Source: Deltaproteobacteria bacterium
GTDB lineage: Bacteria; Desulfobacterota; Desulfobacteria; Desulfobacterales; UBA11574
Length of the DNA stretch: 17,280 nucleotides
Reading direction: 5' to 3'
NCBI GenBank assembly: GCA_019314155.1
Contig: JAFCZV010000037.1
Coordinates: 1 to 17,280 of the forward strand
Each line of letters opens with the position of its first letter. Within the stretch, counting starts at the first letter, position 1. Below, one piece after another: positions 1 through 5,655 of this stretch. The notes under the pieces are model-generated. The model did not search any database and was not told where the DNA came from. It was given only the letters and a program-made list of their open reading frames with translations. Both the position numbers and the translations under genes were made by a program.

Positions 1-107
1 CCTTCTAAAATGATCCTGATCTTTTCCTCAGAATTGAATTTGCGGCCGGCTTTGCGTTTGATCTTTCTAACTACAGATTCAGGATTTTTACTGGCTTTAG
101 GTTTCAC
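1..107 (-). CDS. IS3-family transposase OrfA (HTH subunit), N-terminal fragment
   Basis: A GTG start at 107 is preceded by a strong AGGAGG ribosome site about 6 bases upstream on the minus strand. The 35 visible codons begin MKPKASKNPESVV and continue with KIKRKAGRKFNSEEKIRIIL, the basic N-terminus and start of the helix-turn-helix seen in IS3/IS911-type OrfA proteins (typically K/R-rich, then S-x-E-E-K-I-R-I-V-L-E-G). OrfA normally binds the terminal repeats and is joined to OrfB, the DDE integrase part, by a -1 frameshift; neither is visible because the gene leaves the window. An ATG farther upstream is in another frame, so GTG is the only credible start. Confidence 0.75.
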   Translation of the reverse strand, partial: MKPKASKNPESVVRKIKRKAGRKFNSEEKIRIILE

Positions 108-195
108 TTGGTCCTCCTTTCACAATCTCCATTATAACCTAAAACCGTGTCTTACTTATACCTTAAATCTGTCCACTTTCCTTTGAAACGATACA
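1..195 (-). mobile_element. IS3-family insertion sequence, 5' end only (runs off the left edge)
   Basis: The first 107 bases encode the start of an IS3-type OrfA on the minus strand. Between that start and position 195 lies an untranslated leader. Reading inward on the minus strand from 195 the sequence begins TGTATCGTTTCAAAGG, fitting the TG...CA ends of IS3-family elements. The boundary is set by comparison: from position 196 onward the sequence matches 8700 onward (inside an intact GIY-YIG gene), while 1-195 does not. The element therefore interrupts a GIY-YIG cassette copy. The other IS end and the target duplication lie outside the window. Exact IS identity is not determinable here. Confidence 0.72.
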
Positions 196-297
196 TCGCC
201 AAGGTTTATATTTTGATGTGTGGGAATTTTCCCATGGTTATGGGATTTGAGGCGAGACTCCAAGTCTTCCGTAAAACCGATATAGAATCGATTCGGG
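196..297 (-). pseudogene. GIY-YIG nuclease gene remnant (cassette copy A)
   Basis: This segment is nearly identical to 8700-8802, the part of the intact GIY-YIG gene encoding roughly residues 14-48. It lacks the C-terminal half, removed at 195 where the IS3-type element abuts it. It also lacks the first codons, because the sequence jumps at an ATTCGGG motif to the equivalent of 8917. A one-base loss in the run near 225-235 (GTGTGGGAATTTTCCC against GTGTGGGGATTTTTCCC in the intact copy) shifts the frame. It cannot make a working nuclease. A 61-codon plus-strand reading frame over it (147-332) is spurious. Confidence 0.75.
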
Positions 298-430
298 GGA
301 GTCGTCGTGGTAAAAGGCGTGCCGAGCCTTAGCTTCGAAAATGACAGGTAATTTTGCCCGCTTTCGCCAAAGGCTTCGGCGCGGCAGCCTTCGCATCTTC
401 ACTCCGTTTCAAAGCGAAGGCTGGTCGGGG
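298..430. repeat. Cassette non-coding segment, copy A (matches about 8917-9053)
   Basis: This stretch repeats, with few differences, the sequence between the intact tRNA-Pro 3' end and its downstream GIY-YIG gene. It keeps the CCTTCGC...GCGAAGG stem-loop arms and ends in TGGTCGGGG (422-430), the complement of the last bases of tRNA-Pro including CCA. Compared with the intact copy it has lost the 34-bp tandem repeats that lie at 8842-8916. The loss is bounded by ATTCGGG at both ends, consistent with recombination between short direct repeats. Confidence 0.8.
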
Positions 431-506
431 TGAAACTCGTCAGCCTCAGGCTGATTTACCCGCCGGTTTTTTGGCGGGAGATTTGAATTAGCCCGAGGCG
501 TACAAG
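422..506. repeat. tRNA-Pro 3'-end tag plus GC hairpin, copy 1
   Basis: This aligns over about 85 bases with 2591-2677. Both start with the complement of a tRNA-Pro 3' terminus (TGGTCGGGGTGAA here), then CAGCCTC-GGCTGATTT, then a hairpin CCCGCC(N8)GGCGGG at 459-478, then GATTTGAAT and GAGGCGTACAAG. GATTTGAA resembles the T-arm of tRNA-Pro in antisense, so the unit may hold more than one degraded tRNA 3' piece. It lies just 3' of the ATPase gene and may also serve as a weak terminator for it; no T-run follows on the minus strand, so that role is doubtful. Confidence 0.6.
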
Positions 507-524
507 TGCTCAAATCTCTTGCTT

Positions 525-1694
525 TCAAAGCAGATACACTTCCAGGCCTCCGTGTACAAAGGGGTTGAAAACTTGTGTTCCTTTGAGCGTATATTGCTCA
601 TGGCCATTATATAAGACGTATCCTTTTGAACAGCGGTCACCGGCTATTTTCCTGAAACGCTCAATACCTTTGAGAAAATCCGGTGTAAAGGTTACGGCTG
701 ATTTGATTTCAAACGGAATCAGATTTCTTGCCGCCTTGATTATGAGATCAACCTCGTTGCCGTGCGTATCCCTGTAAAAATACAACTCCGGCCGCTTGCC
801 ATAATTCAGACGATGTTTGAGAATTTCAAGAACAAACAGGTTTTCATAGAGTCCTCCCCGCAGCGGATCGCGAGATACCTGTTCCGATGTTTCTATGCCC
901 AACAAATAAGCAGCCAGGCCAACATCATTGAAGTAGATCTTCGGCGATTTGACAACGCGCTTCCGGATGTTTTCAAAAAAGGGGGGCAGTTCGAAAACGA
1001 CGAATGAGGCTTTCAATACACTGATCCAGTTTTTTATGGTAGTGGCAGAAACACCAACGTCATTGCTAAGTGAAGTGTAATTGACAATCTGCCCGATACG
1101 TCCTGCCAATAGCGAAAAAAACTGCTGAAATGACCTTAGGTCTTTTAAATTGATCAGGGCGCGAACATCCCTTTCTATATATGTTTGCATATAGCCATTG
1201 AAAAAACGGGCCGGCTTTAAGTTTTTTTCATGGAGGCGCGGATATGCCCCTTTTACGATCAGCTCGAACGGTTCCCAGTTCTTTTTGTAATTTTTAAGTT
1301 CGGATAGCGAAAACGGCAACAGCGTTAGCACCGCCGTTCTTCCGGCCAAACTCTGAGTAACAGACTGATGAAGTTCTGGTTGATGACTGCCTGTCAGGAT
1401 GAACATGCCCGCTTTTTTTTCGCGGTCCACTATCCCCTGAAGATAAGAGAGCAGTTCCGGAAGGCGCTGGATTTCATCCAAAACGCCGCCCTCAGGAAGA
1501 CCCGCCAAAAACCCTCTTGGGTCTGTTTCCGCAGCCATGCACACATCGGGATCTTCCAACGAATAATACATTTTTTCAGGGAATGTCATTTGCACAAGGG
1601 TGGTTTTACCGGACTGTCGTGGTCCGAAGATGGTCACTACCGGATATTCCCCAGCGGCTTCTATCAACTCTGTTGTAATATCTCTTTTAATCAT
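525..1694 (-). CDS. ATP-binding protein, AAA_14 domain plus DUF4143
   Basis: The 389-residue product has a Walker A motif GPRQSGKTT (residues 24-32), Walker B VLDEIQ (71-76) and a sensor-like segment ILTGSHQ (99-105), the layout of the AAA_14 ATPases. The C-terminal half carries DUF4143 features: YIERDVRALINLKDL (about 172-186), a helix-turn-helix-like stretch (about 208-230), and a terminal PD-(D/E)XK-like signature, E314-V-D316 followed by E329-I-K331. This is a very widespread accessory family, often in multiple copies per genome; its role is not settled, and links to toxin-antitoxin or mobile DNA are inference. No Shine-Dalgarno precedes the ATG at 1694. The last 8-10 codons overlap a sequence resembling the 5' half of tRNA-Pro (see findings). 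Confidence 0.9.
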   Translation of the reverse strand: MIKRDITTELIEAAGEYPVVTIFGPRQSGKTTLVQMTFPEKMYYSLEDPDVCMAAETDPRGFLAGLPEGGVLDEIQRLPELLSYLQGIVDREKKAGMFILTGSHQPELHQSVTQSLAGRTAVLTLLPFSLSELKNYKKNWEPFELIVKGAYPRLHEKNLKPARFFNGYMQTYIERDVRALINLKDLRSFQQFFSLLAGRIGQIVNYTSLSNDVGVSATTIKNWISVLKASFVVFELPPFFENIRKRVVKSPKIYFNDVGLAAYLLGIETSEQVSRDPLRGGLYENLFVLEILKHRLNYGKRPELYFYRDTHGNEVDLIIKAARNLIPFEIKSAVTFTPDFLKGIERFRKIAGDRCSKGYVLYNGHEQYTLKGTQVFNPFVHGGLEVYLL

Positions 1695-1700
1695 GCCGAG

Positions 1701-1730
1701 AGCTTACCCCATTTTTTGTGAAAATGTCAA
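1701..1730 (-). promoter_or_regulatory. Possible promoter of the AAA_14 ATPase gene
   Basis: On the minus strand TTGACA (1730-1725) is followed after 18 bases by TAAGCT (1706-1701). The -35 box is perfect but the -10 box is poor. If real, transcription would start about at the ATG (1694), giving a leaderless message, which agrees with the missing ribosome site. Confidence 0.3.
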
Positions 1731-1800
1731 GTTCAAGTTTGGATTCTCACAAAAATACTGGTTTCAATTTATCGATTACAAAAGAGAATGTCATAACTTT

Positions 1801-1928
1801 TTTTGTAACCGTCCCGCCGGAAGGCTTTTTAAGTATGCCTCAAAATCGAGGGCCTTTTGGCGATCTGTGAAAGCAATGGCTGTTTTGATTCGCCACGGTT
1901 TATACTTTGATGTGTGGGGATTTTCCCA
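1801..1928 (-). pseudogene. GIY-YIG nuclease gene remnant (cassette copy C)
   Basis: The stretch matches 8611-8734, which encodes roughly residues 37-77 of the intact GIY-YIG protein, including the end corresponding to the SGRAF region. One G is missing near 1821 relative to the intact copy and another base is missing in the GTGTGGGG run near 1917, so the frame is broken twice. At about 1926-1928 the sequence jumps from the middle of the gene into the tRNA-proximal non-coding segment (the equivalent of 9008), so the N-terminal half and the upstream region were deleted. It is non-functional. Confidence 0.72.
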
Positions 1929-1962
1929 GCCTTCGCATCTTCACTCCGTTTTGAAACAAAGG
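1926..1962. repeat. Fragment of the cassette non-coding segment, copy C
   Basis: CAGCCTTCGCATCTTCACTC followed by CGTTTTGAAAC repeats about 9008-9042, the stem-loop that sits against the 3' end of tRNA-Pro. It adjoins the truncated GIY-YIG remnant and ends without reaching a tRNA end. Confidence 0.65.
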
Positions 1963-2530
1963 ACTATCAGAAAGATAAGTCTTTATTTCCCTTGGATACT
2001 ATCGATAAATCCCCGGCTACAATTACACCGTTGTCGATAAAATACCGTGTCCGGTAACAAGGGCTTTGGTAGTGATATGGGCCAGTTTTTTCTCAGCATC
2101 GGGTGTCTTTATTTTTCTTCCGCGATATGATCGTTATTCGTGCCGCGATTTTATAATTTTTTATGCCGCGATTTTACTATATTTTTCAAAGAAGATCCGA
2201 ATCAATCTGTCATCTTATGCTGTCTTGATTCTGAGCTTTTGAAAGAACCTCAGTCTAACACCTTATCTGTTTCTTATAAAGAGATGGTCGAAAGAATGCC
2301 TGCTAAGCAGAAAGGTGCGCCTCTGTCCATGAGCCGAATAATTGCCTGAAATAGCTCAATATATGACAGGCCATTATTTATTTGAAGGTTGCTTTAGGCC
2401 AATCTGTGGGACTCAAGAAAAGATGACACAAAAACGCTGGGAAAATATTGCATATAATATCAAATGGATAAAGCCTTCACAATTCTGCACATTATGCGCG
2501 CCCTATTTTGCTTTAGTAGACATCTGGTAG
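1963..2530. other. Non-coding stretch with no recognisable intact gene
   Basis: Several short frames exist on the plus strand (2140-2349, 2342-2530) but none has a convincing ribosome site or recognisable product. On the minus strand about 2031-2130 reads KIKTPDAEKKLAHITTKALV and then needs a frame change to give RTRYFIDNGVIV. That is faintly like the C-terminal R-x-RYF-x-D-G segment of Y1/RAYT transposases, so this may be transposase debris, but the match is too weak to call. The only other regular structure seen is a 23-bp tandem repeat at 2120-2188. Confidence 0.4.
2120..2188. repeat. Three 23-bp imperfect tandem repeats
   Basis: The heptamer CCGCGAT occurs at 2120, 2143 and 2166, exactly 23 bases apart, each followed by an AT-rich tail. 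The second and third units share CCGCGATTTTA; the first is more diverged. The unit does not resemble nearby coding sequence. No replication or partition gene adjoins it, so an iteron role cannot be argued. Confidence 0.5.
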
Positions 2531-2570
2531 ACAAAACGTAAAAACGCCGAATTCGAGCGAAATCGGCGTT
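2531..2570 (-). terminator. Rho-independent terminator for the GIY-YIG gene at 2683-2964
   Basis: AACGCCGA (2543-2550) pairs with TCGGCGTT (2563-2570). On the minus strand the hairpin is followed by TTTTTACGTTTT. The plus-strand flank lacks a T-run, so it works leftward, about 110 bases past the GIY-YIG stop codon. Confidence 0.75.
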
Positions 2571-2590
2571 GCATAACCATTTGGTTTTAC

Positions 2591-2677
2591 TAGTCGGGGC
2601 GAGAGACTTGTCAGCCTCGGGCTGATTTGCCCGCCGGGTTTTTTGCGGGGGATTTGAATGCGCCAGAGGCGCACAAG
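2591..2677. repeat. tRNA-Pro 3'-end tag plus GC hairpin, copy 2
   Basis: TAGTCGGGGCGAGAGA (2591-2606) is the complement of the tRNA-Pro 3' end with one change in CCA. It is followed by the sequence shared with 422-506, including the hairpin CCCGC/GCGGG at 2630-2649. In this copy the tag lies downstream of a GIY-YIG gene, whereas in the intact cassette at 8598-9121 the tRNA lies upstream of one. Confidence 0.65.
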
Positions 2678-2682
2678 CCTCC

Positions 2683-2964
2683 TTAGAGGCGTGCTTTACC
2701 CGCCGGTTTTGTGGCGGGCTCCGATGTACTTTCTAACATATCCAACCATTTCCTGCCTTTGCCAGATTTGAGAAATTTTTCTCGTAACCTCGCAGATTTG
2801 TGATCGGTGAATGATTCGGTATGTATGACAGTGAATTTTCCAATTATCTGGCCGGCCTTTGAATGACCGCTACGATGCTCACTGAGACGGCGTGATAGGT
2901 CATTGGTGATACCAACGTATCGTTTGCCAGCCCTTATTACCTTTAAAACATATAAAGTGATCAA
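2683..2964 (-). CDS. Small GIY-YIG nuclease-domain protein with repeat-derived tail
   Basis: The 93-residue product is a single GIY-YIG domain of the UvrC-N type: LYVLK (4-8) and RYVGIT (15-20) supply the two signature strands, R26 is the likely catalytic arginine and E62 in the REKFLK helix the metal-binding glutamate. The domain ends near KGRKWLDML (69-77). Residues about 79-93 (STSEPATKPAGKARL) form an extra tail encoded by a GC hairpin repeat (2699-2718) also found outside genes at 459-478 and 2630-2649. The start is TTG at 2964, since no ATG is available in frame before LYVLK, and the ribosome site is weak. A terminator follows. Such stand-alone domains are predicted single-strand-nicking nucleases; substrate unknown. 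It is not a close paralogue of the 8598-8843 protein. Confidence 0.85.
   Translation of the reverse strand: MITLYVLKVIRAGKRYVGITNDLSRRLSEHRSGHSKAGQIIGKFTVIHTESFTDHKSARLREKFLKSGKGRKWLDMLESTSEPATKPAGKARL
2699..2718. repeat. GC hairpin repeat, copy 3 (inside the GIY-YIG reading frame)
   Basis: CCCGCC(N8)GGCGGG at 2699-2718 repeats the hairpins at 459-478 and 2630-2649, with the same T-rich loop (GGTTTTGT against GGTTTTTT). Here it is translated on the minus strand as the EPATKPAGKA tail of the GIY-YIG protein. Confidence 0.65.
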
Positions 2965-3027
2965 TGGTGGATTTTTGGTAGACAGAAATAAAAAATATCA
3001 CCAGTAGAATTGCAATAAGTTTATGGA

Positions 3028-3882
3028 CTAAATTTCGTCTAATTTGCATAGATCGAGAAGGTTGCGAACAAATCCAGTCACCTCTGCTTGAATCGCTTCA
3101 TCTTTACCGCCTGTAATAAAGCGAGCAACTCTAACCGCTCCGACACTATCATTGCTTGTAAAATCTTCATTTAAGATTTTTATAGCCTCTTTCGCTTCCT
3201 TTTCATGTAATAATGGTTTCAGAGCTTCCGCAACATCCTCAACACTACTCCCGTAATTTCGGATGTGGTAATATAGGTCATAAGCATCTTTATTTTCTCC
3301 CCTACTCCTGAAAGCAAGCGCTTTAAGCACTACAAATGCACCCGGTCCGCAGACATAAACATCGCGTTTTGCCTTTTCACCAAATATCGTATAACCTTCC
3401 AAAGTAATTTTTATTCTATCTTTGAACGCAAGCTCAAGACCAGGGGTAATCACGGCTGCAAAATCATTTTCGATATCTTTAATCTGGCCTCCCTCATCAT
3501 CCTCACTGACCGGTGGGACAAGAAAATCAATGGTAACCTTTCCAGCTTTTTCAATTTTCCATCGCTGACGGGTCAGGTTGCCCTGCTCATTTACATCCGG
3601 AGAAAATTTTGCTGATCGCAAGCGATCGGTGATGGCTTGATACCTTTTGTTATCGAATATCGCCAAGGTAAGCCCTATGTCCAAATCCATTGTACCGGCA
3701 TGGCTGTCTGCACCGTCGGGCAAATTTTTCTGGTCGATTAGGATGGAGGGCACAAGACCGCCAACGATGACCGCCTGCTCCATGTAATCCCCCAGTATAG
3801 TAGCGACATACAGGCAGGTTGCCGTGACGAGTTGGATCTGTTCCTTGCTGTATTCATCAGCTCTTGATGGCTTTTCAGGCAT
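3028..3882 (-). CDS. abiEii: AbiEii-like nucleotidyltransferase toxin (type IV toxin-antitoxin)
   Basis: The 284-residue product has the nucleotidyltransferase signature of AbiEii/MenT-like toxins: VIVGGLVPSILI (38-49) with the GG(x3)S core, then MDLDIGL (65-71) with the D66-x-D68 metal-binding pair. AAFKDRIKIT-type and ALAFRSRGENKDAYDLYYHI segments (the latter around residues 190-210) match the helical half of the family, where K/R and D residues lie near the active site. Related enzymes add nucleotides to tRNA or other targets and stop growth or abort phage infection; the activity here is inferred. Its ATG overlaps the end of the upstream antitoxin gene by 8 bases (ATGCCTGA), so the two are translationally coupled. 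The order, antitoxin first, is standard. Confidence 0.85.
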   Translation of the reverse strand: MPEKPSRADEYSKEQIQLVTATCLYVATILGDYMEQAVIVGGLVPSILIDQKNLPDGADSHAGTMDLDIGLTLAIFDNKRYQAITDRLRSAKFSPDVNEQGNLTRQRWKIEKAGKVTIDFLVPPVSEDDEGGQIKDIENDFAAVITPGLELAFKDRIKITLEGYTIFGEKAKRDVYVCGPGAFVVLKALAFRSRGENKDAYDLYYHIRNYGSSVEDVAEALKPLLHEKEAKEAIKILNEDFTSNDSVGAVRVARFITGGKDEAIQAEVTGFVRNLLDLCKLDEI

Positions 3883-4930
3883 GCTTATTCCAATTTAGAA
3901 ACTCATTCCGAAGATTACCGGCCGCTTCCACGGCCCTTTCCGGATGGCCGAATAGATCAAGATACACTTGAACCGGATGGGTGCAATTAATGCCTTCCAC
4001 TTTTTCAGAGCCATGGAATACACCTTCGTCTTTAGGTACAACAAACCAGACGTTAGAACCTCGTTCTTCCTCCCTGAATCCAAGGATTTTTATCAATTCT
4101 TTTGATAGTTGCTCGTCTATATAAAATGTAACAATTCGAAATCCCGCAAATTTGCTATACAACCATGCACCACTGAGGCCGGTAGCGGCGTGCTTAATAT
4201 CCTCTTTCAACAAAAGATCTGATATTTTTTGTAAAATTTCATTACTCGACCGGGCGGCTATATGGCCTTTGATGATTCGGTTCTTTTTGAAATCATATTC
4301 TTCGCGCCATGAGTCTAATAGAAAATTCGGATCTGGCACAACAATTGAACCGTCTTTTTTTCGTGAAACTAACTCTTTCTTTTCTAAACGTGAAACGATG
4401 CGACTGGTAAACCCCTCGTCCATATTTGTAGCGAACGATAATTCCCGTTGCGTCATCGATTTATCGGCATTGATCAGCAACCATCTTGCTATACGAGCGC
4501 TTTTGGGGGCAAAAGGGCTTGAAGGACGGCCAAGGTTTTTAAAAAGATTCGGCTGACCGCCGATAAGTATCCGCAAGTTTAGAGCAGAGATATCCACATT
4601 CCCCGATAAATCGGCCCATGAAACACCGCTGCCTTCGCAGAGTTTACGACCAACGTCTCCCATGAAGGGTACCACAACTAACGGGATAAGGGGCGCTCGA
4701 GATTGTATCCGGTTTTTTATTAAGGTTTGAATTGCTGAGGAAACTTGAGCAGAATTGCTACCGGCTTTTATTTCAACAACGAACTCATAATTTCCCACTT
4801 TAAAATATCCATCGACATTTTTATTGTGAGGTGGATTTTTTTTGCGTATTTCATTTTTTGAAACCTTTAGCCATTCGGCCAAAAGATCCACAATTTTTTG
4901 CAGGGCATCTTTTTCAGATATGCGCATCAT
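3875..4930 (-). CDS. abiEi: AbiEi-family antitoxin with N-terminal PD-(D/E)XK-like domain
   Basis: The 351-residue product has three parts. Residues about 1-125 resemble a PD-(D/E)XK fold: D40 in NVDGYFKVG, then VVEIKAG with E53-x-K55, and a GVSWADLSGNVDI segment (102-114) typical of large AbiEi-type proteins. Residues about 145-205 are a winged helix-turn-helix (MTQRELSFATNMDEGFTSRI then RLEKKELVSRKKDGSIVVPD). The C-terminal part ends in HPVQVYLDLFGHPERAVEAA, like the C-terminal antitoxin domain of AbiEi. AbiEi proteins repress their own promoter by binding inverted repeats and counter the toxin without forming a stable complex. Two ATGs stand at 4930 and 4927; there is no ribosome site, but a good promoter places the transcript start at the ATG. 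Confidence 0.82.
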   Translation of the reverse strand: MMRISEKDALQKIVDLLAEWLKVSKNEIRKKNPPHNKNVDGYFKVGNYEFVVEIKAGSNSAQVSSAIQTLIKNRIQSRAPLIPLVVVPFMGDVGRKLCEGSGVSWADLSGNVDISALNLRILIGGQPNLFKNLGRPSSPFAPKSARIARWLLINADKSMTQRELSFATNMDEGFTSRIVSRLEKKELVSRKKDGSIVVPDPNFLLDSWREEYDFKKNRIIKGHIAARSSNEILQKISDLLLKEDIKHAATGLSGAWLYSKFAGFRIVTFYIDEQLSKELIKILGFREEERGSNVWFVVPKDEGVFHGSEKVEGINCTHPVQVYLDLFGHPERAVEAAGNLRNEFLNWNKHA

Positions 4931-4937
4931 ACTTAAC

Positions 4938-4967
4938 TAAATAGTACCGCTTGACAAATTTGTCAAG
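4938..4967 (-). promoter_or_regulatory. Leaderless promoter and palindromic operator of the abiE pair
   Basis: On the minus strand TTGACA (4966-4961), a 17-base spacer and TATTTA (4943-4938) form a good sigma-70 promoter. The -10 box ends 7 bases before the ATG at 4930, so the message should be leaderless. The perfect 18-bp palindrome CTTGACAAATTTGTCAAG (4950-4967) covers the -35 box and half of the spacer, where a bound AbiEi winged helix would block polymerase. Confidence 0.7.
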
Positions 4968-4979
4968 TATTATATTTTA

Positions 4980-5077
4980 ATCAAGCAATTTGACATGAAG
5001 CATATAACATTTTGGCACTAAACTTAACTAAAAGCGGCATCTTGACTTTTAATTCAAGTATGATTTTTTAGTCAAGT
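4980..5077. promoter_or_regulatory. Additional TTGAC/TCAAG half-sites between the abiE and HTH genes
   Basis: Beyond the main palindrome the same half-site recurs as TCAAGCAATTTGACA (about 4981-4995), CTTGA(N8)TCAAG (5041-5058) and GTCAAG (about 5070). ACTTAACTAAA is also repeated near 4931 and 5021. The array spans the gap between two divergent genes, so one regulator could control both; which protein binds is not shown by the sequence. Confidence 0.5.
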
Positions 5078-5119
5078 ATCGCAAGAATGCAATAAAATCT
5101 ACATAAAGAGAGGTGCTCG

Positions 5120-5530
5120 ATGGCAACGATCAATCGGAAAGAACTCTATAAAAAGGTTTGGGAAACACCCATCACTAGATTATCAAAAGAATATGGTTTA
5201 TCTGATGTGGGATTTGCCAAAATACAGACATTCAAATTTCTAATTCAAAAAAAGGCAGGGCCATTGTTGACAAGCCGATCGCTTAACGTGTTAAAAGACC
5301 CCTGTAATTCCCTGATATATAGTCGAAAACAAGCAAAAGCTATCAATAAAATATGTTTTTGGAAGTCTTGCCTTCTATTGCATATAAAAATACACAGTTC
5401 ATATAACTGTTCGCGAGTTAAGGGTGAAAATGCCACAGTTTTATCCTTTCCATATTTTTTCAAAAGGCCAATATTTATTGCGAATAAATACTATAGAATG
5501 GGTAAGATACGGTCCCCAAAGAATTTTTAG
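5120..5530 (+). pseudogene. Truncated HTH-domain gene (N-terminal 35 residues recognisable)
   Basis: The first 35 codons (INRKELYKKVWETPITRLSK, then EYGLSDVGFAKI) match the N-terminal helix-turn-helix of a common accessory family that normally continues with C-R-x-x-x-I-P-x-P-x-x-G-Y-W-A-K and several hundred residues. Here the sequence switches at about 5226 to something unrecognisable, and the frame stops at 5530 after 136 codons rich in K, S and F. An AGAGAGG ribosome site precedes the ATG. The best reading is a deletion or insertion that removed the rest of the gene. The region from 5227 to 5568 shows no other gene that I can support. Confidence 0.6.
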
Positions 5531-5568
5531 AACAATGAAATGTTAATAGTTGCTTTAATCAGAATATG

Positions 5569-5606
5569 GGTTGACAATTTATATAAAATGAACTATTTTG
5601 TCAACC
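5569..5606 (+). promoter_or_regulatory. Promoter with embedded operator upstream of the XRE-ImmA gene
   Basis: GGTTGACAA (5569-5577) and TTGTCAACC (5598-5606) are perfect 9-bp inverted arms 20 bases apart. Between them TTGACA (5571-5576), a 17-base spacer and TATTTT (5594-5599) form a promoter, so each operator arm overlaps one promoter box. This is the expected geometry for autorepression by a dimeric XRE regulator. The transcript start would be near 5607, leaving a leader of about 50 bases before the ribosome site. Confidence 0.65.
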
Positions 5607-5655
5607 ATAAGCCAACCGAAAACATTTTTACGTGTACGGAAAGGAGGTCAACGTT

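Noticed and set aside
2120..2188. CRISPR array
   Set aside because: The units are direct tandem repeats with no regular unique spacers, only three units, and no cas genes are nearby.
2140..2530. Two overlapping plus-strand frames of 62-69 codons
   Set aside because: No ribosome site, no recognisable motif, odd composition, and the first begins inside the 23-bp tandem repeats.
5245..5463. Minus-strand frame with LTREQLYELC, resembling the start of the same HTH family as 5120-5227
   Set aside because: The likeness covers about ten residues only, lacks the following VW-x-x-P motif, and the rest is unrecognisable. A chance match in AT-rich sequence is more likely.
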